Assembly: GCF_002899695.1 (NCBI RefSeq)
Contig: NZ_PPEL01000006.1
Coordinates: 1-64,000, forward strand
Direction of reading: 5' to 3'
Length of the DNA stretch: 64,000 nucleotides
From: Rubneribacter badeniensis
GTDB lineage: Bacteria > Actinomycetota > Coriobacteriia > Coriobacteriales > Eggerthellaceae
Made by a program: the position numbers and the translations under genes. The notes under the pieces were generated by a model. It saw nothing but the letters and a program-made list of their open reading frames with translations. It was not told the origin of the DNA and did no database searches. Every line of letters starts with the position of its first letter. The first letter of the stretch is position 1. This document shows positions 24,423-34,062 of this stretch, piece by piece.

Positions 24423-25996
24423 TCATTTCCGAACGGCCTCGTCCACCAGGTCGATAAGCTCCTGCCGAGAATGCACGCCCAGCTTCACATACACATTGTG
24501 GGTATGTGTGCGCGCGGTGTTCCACGACACCTGCAACTTGTCAGCGATATAGTCGCTGCCCCGGCCCATGGCCAGATAGCGGAACACCTCGGCTTCGCGT
24601 GCCGACAGCCCATGCCCTTCGGCGATGCCCTCAAGCGCTCGCGAGAACTTGCCGCGCCCGCCTTCCCGTTGCGTGCGCTCGCGCAAATCCACATCCATCA
24701 AACTCTCGAACGACAATTCGTTTTCGCCAATGGGCGAGAACATCCGCTCGAAGTCGCGTTCGGAGAACAGCACGAACGACAGCACCAGCACCACGCCAGC
24801 GCATATCATGTAAAACGCAAACTCTGAACTGCCCCCCCCCCCGAGATAGAAGGCAGGGCGTACACGCCGAACGACCACCCCAGCGCACTGCCCAACATGA
24901 ACGCGCCGCGCCCGATGCCGAACACGATGATCGGCGAGATGCGCTTCTGGAACACCACGAACGCGAGCAGACACCACATGACGAACTCGAACACGCTCGA
25001 TGCGCAGTAGATCAGCAAACTCCACTCGTTGCTGTGCGCGCCGAACACCGGCACGCACGCAATGGTCACCACCATGCAGATGGCGATGAGCGAGTACAGC
25101 TTCCCGAAGTTCATATGGCTCGCGTCCACGCGCACGGCCACCACCACGAACGCCGCCGCCATGAGCACGCGCAGCAGCATGAGGATGTTGTTGCCTTCAA
25201 GCGTCACGGCAAGCGCATGCGCGTCCACCACCACGCCACGCATCATGGAGGCCACCGCGGGCAGCAAAAACGACAACGCCACAAGCCGCCAGAACGCTCC
25301 TGGCAACGCCCGCTTGCTCTCGCCAAACGTGAGAGGGCGCATCCCTGCTTCGCTGCTCGCGAAAGAGCCCGTCGGCAGCACCGTCAGCAAGGCCGCTGCC
25401 ACCGGCAACAGCGTGAACGAAAGAATGCCCACGACCGAGGGGCCTCCCGGTGCCAGCGCCCACGGCGGCGACCCTATGACGGCAAAGTAGATGAACGCCA
25501 CCACGATCTGCGACGTGGCCGCGTACAGCAGCACGCGCCGCGGTGCCAGCGCTCCGTACATAACGCCGCACTTCAGCCCCACAACGCCCGTGCCAATGCC
25601 GCTCAAAGCCGCTCCGAGCCAGAACAGCGGACGCATCTCGACGAACTGGCCAAGATAATACGGCCCCACCGCCACTACGAGCACGCATCCCAACGCTGCG
25701 CACACGCCGGCGCCGACAACCACGCTGCGTCGCTCGAACACTTGCGTGAAGCGCCTTACCGCGAACGGAACCACCAAGCACACGATGCCGAAAGCAGCCG
25801 TGGACACCATGTAGAGTTGCGAAAGGTTCTCGCCGTTCGTCTCAACATCCGAAAGCCACAGCGTGCCGCTGTACGCAAGGCACGCCCACGCCAACCACAC
25901 GCCGTATCCCAAATACGGCAGAGAGGGCCACAGCGAAACCAGCTCGCGTACAATACCCGGACGCGCTTCGGCTTTCCTCCCTTTCTCCTCTGGCAT
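24423..25996 (-). CDS. Membrane LuxR-family regulator, split by a homopolymer frameshift
   Basis: Read as two frames joined at a run of 11 G on the coding strand (24832-24842), this is one regulator of about 524 residues. The first frame (25996 down to the tract) gives about eleven membrane helices ending FMLGSALGWSFGVYALPSIS. The second frame continues SSEFAFYMICAGVVLVLSFV, a linker, and a LuxR helix-turn-helix (GHGLSAREAEVFRYLAMGRG ... WNTARTHTHNVYVKLGVHSR). With 11 G the first frame stops soon after (AVQSLRFT). With 9 or 12 G the two join. It is either a sequencing artefact or a phase-variable gene. Its start has GGGGGAGG two bases upstream. It lies just downstream of the DmsABC-like operon on the same strand. 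Confidence 0.85.
24832..24842. repeat. Homopolymer tract of 11 C (11 G on the coding strand)
   Basis: The run falls at the junction between the membrane half and the DNA-binding half of the LuxR regulator, where one added base or two lost bases would restore the full protein. Confidence 0.95.
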
Positions 25997-26116
25997 GACC
26001 TCCCCCTTCGGATCCCAGCCAACTAAGAGCAGCGACGAAAGCCCCCGCCTCCATCGCGCCGCCGCCCTCTCGACAGTATACGCCAGGTTTCCCGGTTATC
26101 ATTCAAGCCGATGCCG

Positions 26117-27199
26117 TCACTTTCCGATCGCGCCCAAGCACGACTCGTCACGCTTCTCATCGCCCCCGGCCCGGACGCCCCGCTCGCTCCGATCGGGCTC
26201 TTCAAACCGCCCGCCATGCTCGTCAAAACCCGAGGGGCCATCCGATTCGGCACGGCGCACAGCGCGAAACGGCAACGTGATGGCGCGCGCCGGACAGGCA
26301 TCGGCGCAGCTGCGGCACTTCACGCACTCCGTCATAGAACGATTCCCCAGATCGGCATACGGGTCGATAAGCTCAGGACATGCCTGAGCGCACGCCTTGC
26401 ATCCAACGTCCTCGACATCACGCAGACATGCCTTGGAATCGACCGTGGGACGGAACCGCCGATTGAACGTGGACACAAGCGACAGCAGCGCCCCTAAAGG
26501 ACATATCCTGCCGCACCATTTCCGCAGCACCACCACTTCGAGCACGATGACGGCTGGAAACACGAGCAATCCCCAGGTGGGTTCGTTGAACTGCACGAAC
26601 CGCCAAAGCACTATGAACGTGGCGAACGTCAGCCCCACGGGGCATACGAGGCAGAACACCGGAAAACCGAAGATGGCCGTCGAAAGCAAGGCCCCGCCGA
26701 GCACCGCGTGGCGCGAATCGACGGCAACTTTGGGACGGGCCGGCTTCTCGCCGCGCCGCCAGCGTCCAAGCGCCGCGTCTGCGGCGGCATTGCGCTCGGC
26801 AGCCTCCTCGCGCGCCCGCCTCTTCGTCTTGAACAGGCTCTGCACGTGGGGGATCGGACACACCCACGAGCAGAACGCCTTGCCCGCAACCACCACGATC
26901 AGCACGATTGCCGCAAACGCGATGAGAGCGCGCGGAACGAACGCCCATGCCCCGAACAAGGATTCGAGTGCGCCGAGAGGACACACCGCCGCGATGGCGC
27001 CCCATCCCATGGACGAAAGCGTTCCCGTGCCCGTGGGCAGCGCAAGGCCAACCGCCACCACCGCGAGCACGGCGGCGGCCACAAGCCCCCGCGCCGTGGC
27101 GCTTCGGAACCGCCTTCCCTGACGCGACGAACCCGCCCTGCCCCTTTCGCTCCCTTTGAACGGCGCGCCGCCCGCCTTTTGGTCATTGGCATCGCTCAT
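26117..27199 (-). CDS. NapH-like membrane 4Fe-4S protein
   Basis: A 360-residue membrane protein that probably passes electrons from quinol to soluble Fe-S partners. Four or five helices are visible. Two cytoplasmic CxxxCP motifs typical of NapH are present (FCSWVCPIPHVQ, WCGRICPLGALL), with FCLVCPVG. The C-terminal part has ferredoxin-like clusters (CKACAQACPELIDPY, CVKCRSCADACPARAI). The start MSDANDQ overlaps the upstream NapG-like gene by four bases. It is the last gene of the molybdoenzyme operon. Confidence 0.88.
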   Translation of the reverse strand: MSDANDQKAGGAPFKGSERGRAGSSRQGRRFRSATARGLVAAAVLAVVAVGLALPTGTGTLSSMGWGAIAAVCPLGALESLFGAWAFVPRALIAFAAIVLIVVVAGKAFCSWVCPIPHVQSLFKTKRRAREEAAERNAAADAALGRWRRGEKPARPKVAVDSRHAVLGGALLSTAIFGFPVFCLVCPVGLTFATFIVLWRFVQFNEPTWGLLVFPAVIVLEVVVLRKWCGRICPLGALLSLVSTFNRRFRPTVDSKACLRDVEDVGCKACAQACPELIDPYADLGNRSMTECVKCRSCADACPARAITLPFRAVRRAESDGPSGFDEHGGRFEEPDRSERGVRAGGDEKRDESCLGAIGK

Positions 27200-27954
27200 G
27201 ACGATTCGCCTCCCCGCGCCTCGACGTTGATACCGCGCCGACCGGAGCCGGTGTAGCTTGCATACGAGCTGGACGGGCACGACCATTCGCACGCGCCGCA
27301 CCCGTTGCAACGCTCTTCATCGACCATCAGACGGCCGTCCTCCCCCAACGACAGCGCACCGAACGCGCATGCTTCCACGCACTGCTTCGAGCAGCGGCCC
27401 GATCCCGAGCGGTACAGTAGGCACTCGGAAACGTCCACGCGCGCCACGCCGATCTTGTCGCCACCGGGCATGCAGTCGAACCCGAAAACGAGCGCGCCCG
27501 TGGGGCAGGCCCGGACGCACAGCGGGTCGAGCTGCACCGCGCCAGCGCCCTCTGCGACGTGCGCCCCATCGGGCAAGCAGAAGTCGCAGAAACCTTTGCG
27601 GAAGTTCATCTTCGGCGTCCGCGCGTTCACGATGCCATCCTCGAGATGCGCCACGTCGATCGCGCCATGCGGGCACGCGCTGCGGCACCGGTCGCATTTG
27701 ATGCACGCGCCCCATAAACGCCCCTCGTTCTGGCCGCCCGGAGGGCGCAGGAGCTGCCGCTCGCCCGCAAGCGCCACGCCTGTCCCGCCCAAAGCCAGCA
27801 AAGCGGCGACGGCCACGCCGCCCGTCACCACTTCACGCCGCGAGATACGCACGGCGCCGTCCGAAGAGCCGTCTACAACAGCACGCTCGCCATCATCGCG
27901 AACGGCGGTCGCGACAACGGCAGGGTTCGACTTGGCAGTACGAAAGCCGCCCAT
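27196..27954 (-). CDS. NapG-like polyferredoxin with Tat-type signal
   Basis: A 252-residue periplasmic-type protein. A signal-like region ISRREVVTGGVAVAALLALG (about residues 37-56) carries adjacent arginines. Four 4Fe-4S motifs follow: CIKCDRCRSACPHGAI, CDFCLPDG...CVRACPTGAL, CLLYRSGSGRCSKQCVEACAF and CNGCGACEWSCPSSSY, the NapG order. It probably works with the NapH-like protein to carry electrons from the quinone pool to the DmsA-like enzyme. It starts three bases after the TorD-like gene ends. Confidence 0.88.
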   Translation of the reverse strand: MGGFRTAKSNPAVVATAVRDDGERAVVDGSSDGAVRISRREVVTGGVAVAALLALGGTGVALAGERQLLRPPGGQNEGRLWGACIKCDRCRSACPHGAIDVAHLEDGIVNARTPKMNFRKGFCDFCLPDGAHVAEGAGAVQLDPLCVRACPTGALVFGFDCMPGGDKIGVARVDVSECLLYRSGSGRCSKQCVEACAFGALSLGEDGRLMVDEERCNGCGACEWSCPSSSYASYTGSGRRGINVEARGGESS

Positions 27955-27957
27955 GGC

Positions 27958-28839
27958 CTACCCCCTCACCTCGTCGAGCAAATCGGCCACGGTTTCCCCA
28001 TCAAGCTTGAAAAAACCTTCGGTCACCTTGAGGACGCCGCGGTAAAAGCGCGTGCTCAGCAAACGGCTCGCCAGCGAGGCGAAGTCCGTGAACCACGAGG
28101 CCATATGCCGTTCCAAAAATTCGCGCGACGCCTCGAGATCGTGGACGGCGCCGCTCACGTCCCCTTGCTCGAGGGCACGAGAAGCCCGTCGGCTCAGAAT
28201 GGCCATGAACTGGCACATGAACGACAGGTGGTCATCGGGCCAGTCGAGCCCCGCACGGCGCTTCACCGCCTCATGCTTGAATGCGGCGAACACCTCCTGG
28301 TAGCCCTCTTGGTACATGAGCCCTTTATCACTGGTGAACACCGACTTGTACGGCACCGCCGTCTTGCCCTCGTACGCCGACGTGCCGGCGAACGCTCCGG
28401 TGAAGTCCACGGCAAGCTCCTGGCGCGTGCCGCTGTTGCGATGGCGCAGATAACGCGCCATGTCGTTGAGGCCTTCGGCGAACACATCGTTGACGTCGGC
28501 GTAAGCCGAGAAGTCTGCGGCGGCCATGGCGTCGATCTGCTCCTGCGTGAGCGGCTTGAAATACAGGCTCGCCAACGTCTCGTAAAACGACGCGCGCGCT
28601 TCCAGCACGGCGCGCAGATCAGCGCACGTTGCCGCGCTCGGCACCGCCTTTGCGCCCTTGGAGCCCGCACGACTGCCAACCGCTTTCCCGCCCATCGCAT
28701 CCGCTTGGGCATCCGCTGCGTCCTTGCCTGTTGCATCTGCCTGCGTGCCCGGTGCCGCGACCGCCGTCGCAACCGCCGTCGCTGCTCCGTTCGCACCGCC
28801 GCCCAACGCCTCGCGCACGCTCTCGCTCGCCTCGCCCAT
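27958..28839 (-). CDS. TorD/DmsD-family molybdoenzyme chaperone
   Basis: A 293-residue cytoplasmic chaperone that would protect the molybdoenzyme signal peptide and help cofactor insertion. The first 75 residues are an Ala/Gly-rich low-complexity tail not found in most relatives. The helical TorD part follows (LEARASFYETLASLYFKPLT, ELAVDFTGAF, PYKSVFTSDKGLMYQEGYQE, DDHLSFMCQFMAILSRRA). The start MGEASES has a GAGAGGGG site upstream; the longer frame beyond it overlaps a GC-rich gap. It sits between the DmsC-like and NapG-like genes. Confidence 0.85.
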   Translation of the reverse strand: MGEASESVREALGGGANGAATAVATAVAAPGTQADATGKDAADAQADAMGGKAVGSRAGSKGAKAVPSAATCADLRAVLEARASFYETLASLYFKPLTQEQIDAMAAADFSAYADVNDVFAEGLNDMARYLRHRNSGTRQELAVDFTGAFAGTSAYEGKTAVPYKSVFTSDKGLMYQEGYQEVFAAFKHEAVKRRAGLDWPDDHLSFMCQFMAILSRRASRALEQGDVSGAVHDLEASREFLERHMASWFTDFASLASRLLSTRFYRGVLKVTEGFFKLDGETVADLLDEVRG

Positions 28840-28970
28840 CTCCAACCCCTCTCTTTTCTTTCGCCAAGCCTTCGCACCGCGCGCCTCGCCGGGGAGGGAG
28901 GGAGAAATGGAGGCGCGCAGTGCGAAGGCGTCGGCGGGCGCTTGCAGCCGCGCCCGCCGACGAGCAAACG

Positions 28971-29789
28971 TCAGACTCCCCACACGCCGCGCACTGCGGC
29001 GGTGCCGAAAGCATCGAGGAATCCGGTTCCCACAAGCCACATGAGCGCACGTAGGCAGATGCCGCCCACGACCGCGCACACGAGCGTCGCATAGGCCATC
29101 GTGGACGCCTTCGCTATGAACGCCGCGCACGCGATAGCACCTACAGAACCCACGATCACCGCACCGCCCCAGTACAGCAGCACGTCAGCGGCGAACCCGA
29201 TCGCGAACCCGTACGCCAAAAACGCAACCAGTTGGACGACAGTCGCGCCCAGCACCCATGGCATGATGCCCCTGAAATCGGCTTCATCCGTTTTGAGCGC
29301 GGCCATGAGCGTGGCAAACAGCGCGCCGCCCGTGGCCAGTCCGCTGCCCAGGTAGGCGAACGGCAACGCAGGCGTGTTCCAGTTCGGCTGCGCCTCCATG
29401 ACGTAACCGTTGCCCACGACGAAGGTCATGGCCACGCCCGTCACGATGCCCACAATGCCCACGATCTTTGTCGCATTCGCGCTTTCACCGCGTGCGGTCA
29501 GCACGTACGCCACGGCCACGATGGCGTTGACGCCCAGCATGATGAGCTCGACCGAGATACCGCTGAACGAGAACACGTTCGCGGCAGCGGCCATGATGTT
29601 GGCGGGTTGCGCCAGGTGCGCCACCGACGCGCATCCTCCCACCACCAGCAGCACAAGCGCGCCGACCGCCGCGGGAACGCGAGCTTTCTTGGCCAGGCCC
29701 AGCACCCCGGACAAGCCGACAAACGCAAGCAACGCCCCACCCGCTCCCGCGAGCAGACTGAAAATGACCAAAGGCCATTGGATCGCCAT
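28971..29789 (-). CDS. DmsC-type membrane anchor subunit
   Basis: A 272-residue protein with eight hydrophobic helices, matching DmsC, the quinol-oxidising anchor of DMSO-reductase complexes. Landmarks are PLVIFSLLAGAGGALLAFVG at the start, SVAHLAQPANIMAAAANVFS (helices 2-3 region) and PALPFAYLGSGLATGGALFA. The ATG at 29789 is chosen over an upstream TTG because AAAGGGG lies at the proper distance. It follows the DmsB-like gene by 92 bases. Confidence 0.87.
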   Translation of the reverse strand: MAIQWPLVIFSLLAGAGGALLAFVGLSGVLGLAKKARVPAAVGALVLLVVGGCASVAHLAQPANIMAAAANVFSFSGISVELIMLGVNAIVAVAYVLTARGESANATKIVGIVGIVTGVAMTFVVGNGYVMEAQPNWNTPALPFAYLGSGLATGGALFATLMAALKTDEADFRGIMPWVLGATVVQLVAFLAYGFAIGFAADVLLYWGGAVIVGSVGAIACAAFIAKASTMAYATLVCAVVGGICLRALMWLVGTGFLDAFGTAAVRGVWGV

Positions 29790-29881
29790 GGATCTCAACC
29801 CCTTTCCTCAAGAGAGACGCCGCACGAAGCGGCCCGACGCGCACGGGAGAAGCGTCCCGCCGGCGTACCCGTCGCAGACAT

Positions 29882-30469
29882 TCACACCAGCTCCTTCCAT
29901 GCTGCCGTCTTCGGCGACAGCAGATACACCGTCGCAGGCTTCGCACTGCCCGGATCGGGCAGATGGTGCACTGCGTCGGGAGAGGCGGCGGCCACGGCCT
30001 TCGCCACGTCGCTGGATGGATCATCCAAATCGCCGTAGAGACGCGCGCCGCAGCAGCAGTTGTGCACGCAAGCGGGAACGCCCTCGCCATCAGCCGTGCG
30101 ATGGCTGCACAGCGTGCACTTCTCCACCACCTTCTCCTTCTGGTTGAACGAGCGCACGCCGTAGGGACACGCCATCATGCAGTACTGGCATCCGATGCAT
30201 TTGGCCTTGTCGATAAGCACCACGCCCGTCTTCTCGTCGCGGTAGCTGGCACCGGTGGGGCACACGTGCACGCAGGCGGCGTTCTCGCACTGTTGGCACT
30301 GCACGGGCAGCCAGTACTGCTCGATGTCGGGGTGGGTGCCCGTAGGACCCACGGCTATCACCTGGTTCCAATAATTGCCCAGATCGATGTTGTTCTCGAG
30401 CTTGCACGCGACGATGCACGAATCGCAGCCGCTGCAACGGTCGAGGTCGATGACAAGACAGTTCCTCAT
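29882..30469 (-). CDS. DmsB-type four-cluster ferredoxin subunit
   Basis: A 195-residue electron-transfer subunit with four 4Fe-4S motifs: CSGCDSCIVACKLEN, CQQCENAACVHVCPTGA, CIGCQYCMMACPYGV and CTLCSHR...CVHNCCCGA. The pattern and length match the NrfC/DmsB family that links the anchor subunit to the molybdenum enzyme. Its ATG immediately follows the TAG of the DmsA-like gene, so translation is coupled. Confidence 0.93.
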   Translation of the reverse strand: MRNCLVIDLDRCSGCDSCIVACKLENNIDLGNYWNQVIAVGPTGTHPDIEQYWLPVQCQQCENAACVHVCPTGASYRDEKTGVVLIDKAKCIGCQYCMMACPYGVRSFNQKEKVVEKCTLCSHRTADGEGVPACVHNCCCGARLYGDLDDPSSDVAKAVAAASPDAVHHLPDPGSAKPATVYLLSPKTAAWKELV

Positions 30470-33295
30470 CTAGAACACATCCTTCGTAATCGGCTCGCTG
30501 TGGAGCGTCGGCAGGAAGGGCGCGAACTGCTCCGGTTCCACCCAGATGTTGTCGGGCTTCTCCGATTTCTCCACCTTCACCGTGAAGCCGCGGTTTGTAT
30601 AGGAGCCGTACACCTCGTTGAACGGGGCGTCGTTCTTCGTGAGCACGTTGACGTTGCACTCGCGCCACCCCGCCGTCTGCTTCTCCTCCGGAACGGACGC
30701 GTCGTAGCACTCGGGATTCCAGAAGCGCTCCATCCACACGACTCCGGGATGCACGCCCTCGGTGAGATAGGCGCGACCGTGAATCTCGCCGCGTCGGCTG
30801 CTCACCTTCACCCAATCCATATGCTCGATGCCCAGTTCGGCTGCGCTGCGCGGGTTAATGCGCACATCGGGTGCCGGATACAGCTCGCGCGCAAAAGCCG
30901 CATGGCGCATAGTGCCGTGATGGAAGTACGGCACGCGACCAGACGTGAGGACAAACGGGTACTCGTCGGTGTCGTCGTTGACGGGGCTTTCTGCCGGCTC
31001 GATGAACTCGCAGATGGGACTGTAGTCCTCGCACGCCTCCTGCGGCTCGGGATAGCAGAACGGATAGCCCGTGCGCGCCAGCTTGATCAGTATCTGGCAG
31101 TACGTCTCGACCTTGCGGCTCTCGGTGCCGAAGCCCGCCGGCAACCCGTCGTCCACGATCGTCTCATGCTGGTTGTAATGCCAGTACTCCTCGGGCGGCG
31201 TGACGTAGGGCACGTACGTGTCGGTGTTGTTCACCAGCTCGTCCCAGCTGGGCGCGTGCAGCGTCTCTGCGACGCTCGCCTTGACCTCCTCCTCGGTGGC
31301 GTTGCCGATGTAGCCGGGAACAAGACCGGGCAGCGAGCCGCCCCATTTCTCCTTGCATCGTGCTATGACCTGCGCCGCCGGAATGGAATGCGACACCGTC
31401 TCGCCGATGTGGACCACTTCGTTTTGCAGCCACTGGGTGTTCAGCTGCGTCATGTTCACCATGGGCTCTTCGAGCCATTCGCGCACAGGGAACACCAGGT
31501 CGGCGGCTTCGATGTGAAACGACGTGAGCATGGGATACTGGCCGATGATGTAGTCGATCTCCGGGAACACCTCGTACCACGACTTCGCGTTGCCGAGCAT
31601 CGCCAGCTTGTTGCCCGACATGTCGAACCACACGCGCGGCTTGTACGGCTCGCCGGTGGCGATGGCCTCGCGGACGGTGGGGATGTGGGAGTGGCACCAC
31701 GCGTACAGCCCCTTGTGGTCCTTCATGCCCAAGCGATCGATAAGCAGCTGGTTCGCCAACTTTTGCTGCGGATTCGCCTCGCCGAGGGCTTTTGCGCGCG
31801 CCTCGTTCTCAGCCGGGCTCATGCCCACGACCGCGCCGATTCCGTACATGTCGGAGAACATGCCGTCGAAACCGTTGTTGTACGTGACCGGGCGCTTCGT
31901 GGGAGGAGCGCCCGCCGCGCCGTACTGCGTCATGGTGCACCCGGGCTTGTTGATGTAGCCCATGATGGAGTCGAGGCCCATGCAGCCGAGCGGCACCTGG
32001 CTCGCGCTCTCGGTCATGTCGGAGGCCACGCCGTTGGCGATGCCGGCCACGCCCGCGCCGGTGTAGAGTTTGATGGCCTCCTCGATGCGCTCGGCTGGCA
32101 CCCAGCACACCTCCTCGGCATGCTCGAGCGTCCACGGGTCGGCCTGCTCTTTGTAGATCTGCCCCGCCGTCTTGTAGGTCTTGCCGTTGAATTCGCCCGC
32201 CCAGAACACCTCGGGGTCCACCGGCGAATCCGCAGGGGCGCTGTAAGGGAAGGGGGCGACCGCGTTCGTCCTTGCATCGAAGCATGCGTAGGCGGGGGTG
32301 TTGTCCGGCGTGGGGGACACGTAATCGGGGAACAGCTCTTTGGCCTCCACGGGCAGCTTCGTGTCCGGGTCGATGAGGAAGGGCAGGTTCGTCCAGTACT
32401 TCGTGAACTCTTCGTTGTAGAGCTTGTTCTCGAAGATGTAGCGGAACCATGCCAGCAGAAGCCCGGTGTCGGTGGCAGGACGGACGGGCAGCCACACGTC
32501 GGCCTTCACCGCATCAGGCGAGAAGTTGGGGTCGACGACGATGGTCTTCACGCCTTTGGCGCGCAACTCGGCCATGCCGCGGCCCGATTCGGCTGTCTGG
32601 CTCACCGATGGCTGAGCGCCCCACAACACCACGACCTCGGCCTTGTTGTCGTCGCCCGTGCGGAATATCTCCTGCACGGCGTTGTCGGCGATGGACTGGT
32701 CGATGCCGCCGTAGAACAGCTTCGACAGGCTCCAGCGCGGAAGATAGCACTGCGCGCATCCCGGCTCGAACACGGTGGGCGAGCCGAACGCCATCGGCAG
32801 CGTCATCGCCTCCATGAACGAATACGACCCGCCGCCTCCCACGCTTGCGAAGAACGCGTACGGGCCGTACTTGTCGATGGCGTCGCAGATATGCGTGGCG
32901 GCTTCCTCGATAGCCTCGTCCCAGCTAATGACCTCCCATTTGTTCTCGCCGCGCTCGCCGGCACGCTTGAGCGGATGCAGCACGCGACGGGGGCTGTACA
33001 TGGTGTGCAGCTGGTTCAAGCCCTTCATGCACAGGCTGCCGCGGCTCACCGGGGCATCGGGATCGCCTTCGAGCTTCGTCACCACGCCGTTCTCCACGGT
33101 CGCACGCGCGGGGCACATCTGAATGCAGCCGTGACACGATGTCTTCACGACCTTCGTCTCGACCGGCTCGTCTGCATATGCCGGATCAACCTCCACAAGC
33201 GAATCCGATAGCGACACGCCGATCGCAGCCGCTGCGCCCGCGAGCGCCGTCGTCTTGACAAAGCTTCGACGCGTCATGCTCGCTTTCATTGCCAT
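30470..33295 (-). CDS. DMSO-reductase-family molybdopterin oxidoreductase, Tat-exported
   Basis: A 941-residue catalytic subunit. A Tat signal (TRRSFVKTTALAGAAAAIGV) is followed by a 4Fe-4S motif with Cys54, Cys57, Cys61 and Cys89 (SCHGCIQMCPARA ... GSLCMKG). Molybdopterin-binding stretches include VVLWGAQPSVSQTAESGRGM and, near the end, VLTSGRVPYFHHGTMRH with IRINPRSAAELG-like pairing domain. Cys180 and Cys183 (PGCAQCYLPR) lie where the metal ligand is usually placed, but the ligand cannot be assigned with certainty. The natural acceptor is unknown; in Eggerthellaceae such enzymes reduce sulfoxides, N-oxides or catechols. AGGAAAG precedes the ATG. Confidence 0.93.
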   Translation of the reverse strand: MAMKASMTRRSFVKTTALAGAAAAIGVSLSDSLVEVDPAYADEPVETKVVKTSCHGCIQMCPARATVENGVVTKLEGDPDAPVSRGSLCMKGLNQLHTMYSPRRVLHPLKRAGERGENKWEVISWDEAIEEAATHICDAIDKYGPYAFFASVGGGGSYSFMEAMTLPMAFGSPTVFEPGCAQCYLPRWSLSKLFYGGIDQSIADNAVQEIFRTGDDNKAEVVVLWGAQPSVSQTAESGRGMAELRAKGVKTIVVDPNFSPDAVKADVWLPVRPATDTGLLLAWFRYIFENKLYNEEFTKYWTNLPFLIDPDTKLPVEAKELFPDYVSPTPDNTPAYACFDARTNAVAPFPYSAPADSPVDPEVFWAGEFNGKTYKTAGQIYKEQADPWTLEHAEEVCWVPAERIEEAIKLYTGAGVAGIANGVASDMTESASQVPLGCMGLDSIMGYINKPGCTMTQYGAAGAPPTKRPVTYNNGFDGMFSDMYGIGAVVGMSPAENEARAKALGEANPQQKLANQLLIDRLGMKDHKGLYAWCHSHIPTVREAIATGEPYKPRVWFDMSGNKLAMLGNAKSWYEVFPEIDYIIGQYPMLTSFHIEAADLVFPVREWLEEPMVNMTQLNTQWLQNEVVHIGETVSHSIPAAQVIARCKEKWGGSLPGLVPGYIGNATEEEVKASVAETLHAPSWDELVNNTDTYVPYVTPPEEYWHYNQHETIVDDGLPAGFGTESRKVETYCQILIKLARTGYPFCYPEPQEACEDYSPICEFIEPAESPVNDDTDEYPFVLTSGRVPYFHHGTMRHAAFARELYPAPDVRINPRSAAELGIEHMDWVKVSSRRGEIHGRAYLTEGVHPGVVWMERFWNPECYDASVPEEKQTAGWRECNVNVLTKNDAPFNEVYGSYTNRGFTVKVEKSEKPDNIWVEPEQFAPFLPTLHSEPITKDVF

Positions 33296-33357
33296 AGTTT
33301 CTTCCTTTCCTCCTCGTGTCGCGCCTTTGGGCGCTTCGGATTGCTCGAGCCTCCTGG

Positions 33358-34062
33358 TTATCTTTGGCCACCCGACCGCTTCGACCCATCCGTCGCGCCC
33401 CTCTCGTCATTGCGTTCGAGAAACTCCTTTCCCTCCGGTGTCGTCTTCCATGCGTTTTGCCACACCAACCCCGCGGCGCGCTGCAGCCTGTCCACCAGCA
33501 CGCTGGGCTGCATGACCGACCGTCGGCCATCCTCCTCGCGCACAAGCGCTTCGCTTCCGCGAAGCACCTGATCGATCTCGCCGTACGTGCGCGGTCTTTC
33601 AGCGCACATCGCCAACAGATCACGATAAACGGCGGCTCGATGCGGCTCGCGCTCCATCAATTCGGCGAGGCGCGCGCGAGGGTCGTGCCGCCGAACGAGC
33701 GCGCAGCCCACTTCGGTGGTCTCGTACGCTTCGCCGAAGACGAGGTCGTCGGCTTCGTCTTCGGACAACCCCTCGAAGGCATCCGGATCAATGGGGTCCC
33801 CAGCCTCGTCAAGAAGGAAACGTGCAAGCCCGCCGGCATCCACCAGCACGGAGATCAGGTGGTATTGGCTTTGGGTGGCCTCGGCGAACTCGGGGAACGC
33901 CGCTATAGCCGCCTCGACCGCAGAAAGCTCGCGGCGCTCTTGGCACAACGCGAGCGTCTTGTAGAGCACCTCCCTATGGAGCGATTGGCGCGTGAGCGCG
34001 TCCTCGAGAAGCTCGCATCGCTCATCGAACGTCGTCGCTGCGCCATCGTGCGCTGAAACCAT
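33358..34062 (-). CDS. Conserved hypothetical protein at the head of the molybdoenzyme operon
   Basis: A 234-residue, Glu/Ala-rich, mostly helical protein with no recognised family. No signal peptide or membrane segment is visible. One repeated theme is a helix pair around YKTLALCQERRELSAVEAAI and YRDLLAMCAERPRTYGEIDQ, similar in pattern (Y-x-x-L-x-x-C-x-E-R), which suggests an internal duplication. The second half (PRTYGEIDQVLRGSEALVRE ... PSVLVDRLQRAAGLVWQNAWKTTPEGKEFL) has the pattern of a winged helix. It may be a regulator or assembly factor. A GGGGG site precedes the ATG, 62 bases upstream of dmsA. Confidence 0.7.
   Translation of the reverse strand: MVSAHDGAATTFDERCELLEDALTRQSLHREVLYKTLALCQERRELSAVEAAIAAFPEFAEATQSQYHLISVLVDAGGLARFLLDEAGDPIDPDAFEGLSEDEADDLVFGEAYETTEVGCALVRRHDPRARLAELMEREPHRAAVYRDLLAMCAERPRTYGEIDQVLRGSEALVREEDGRRSVMQPSVLVDRLQRAAGLVWQNAWKTTPEGKEFLERNDERGATDGSKRSGGQR

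Noticed and set aside
29963-33211. 1082-codon open frame on the plus strand opposite the molybdoenzyme
   Set aside because: It is the antisense shadow of a GC-rich real gene; its translation is Arg/His/Val-rich without any family pattern.
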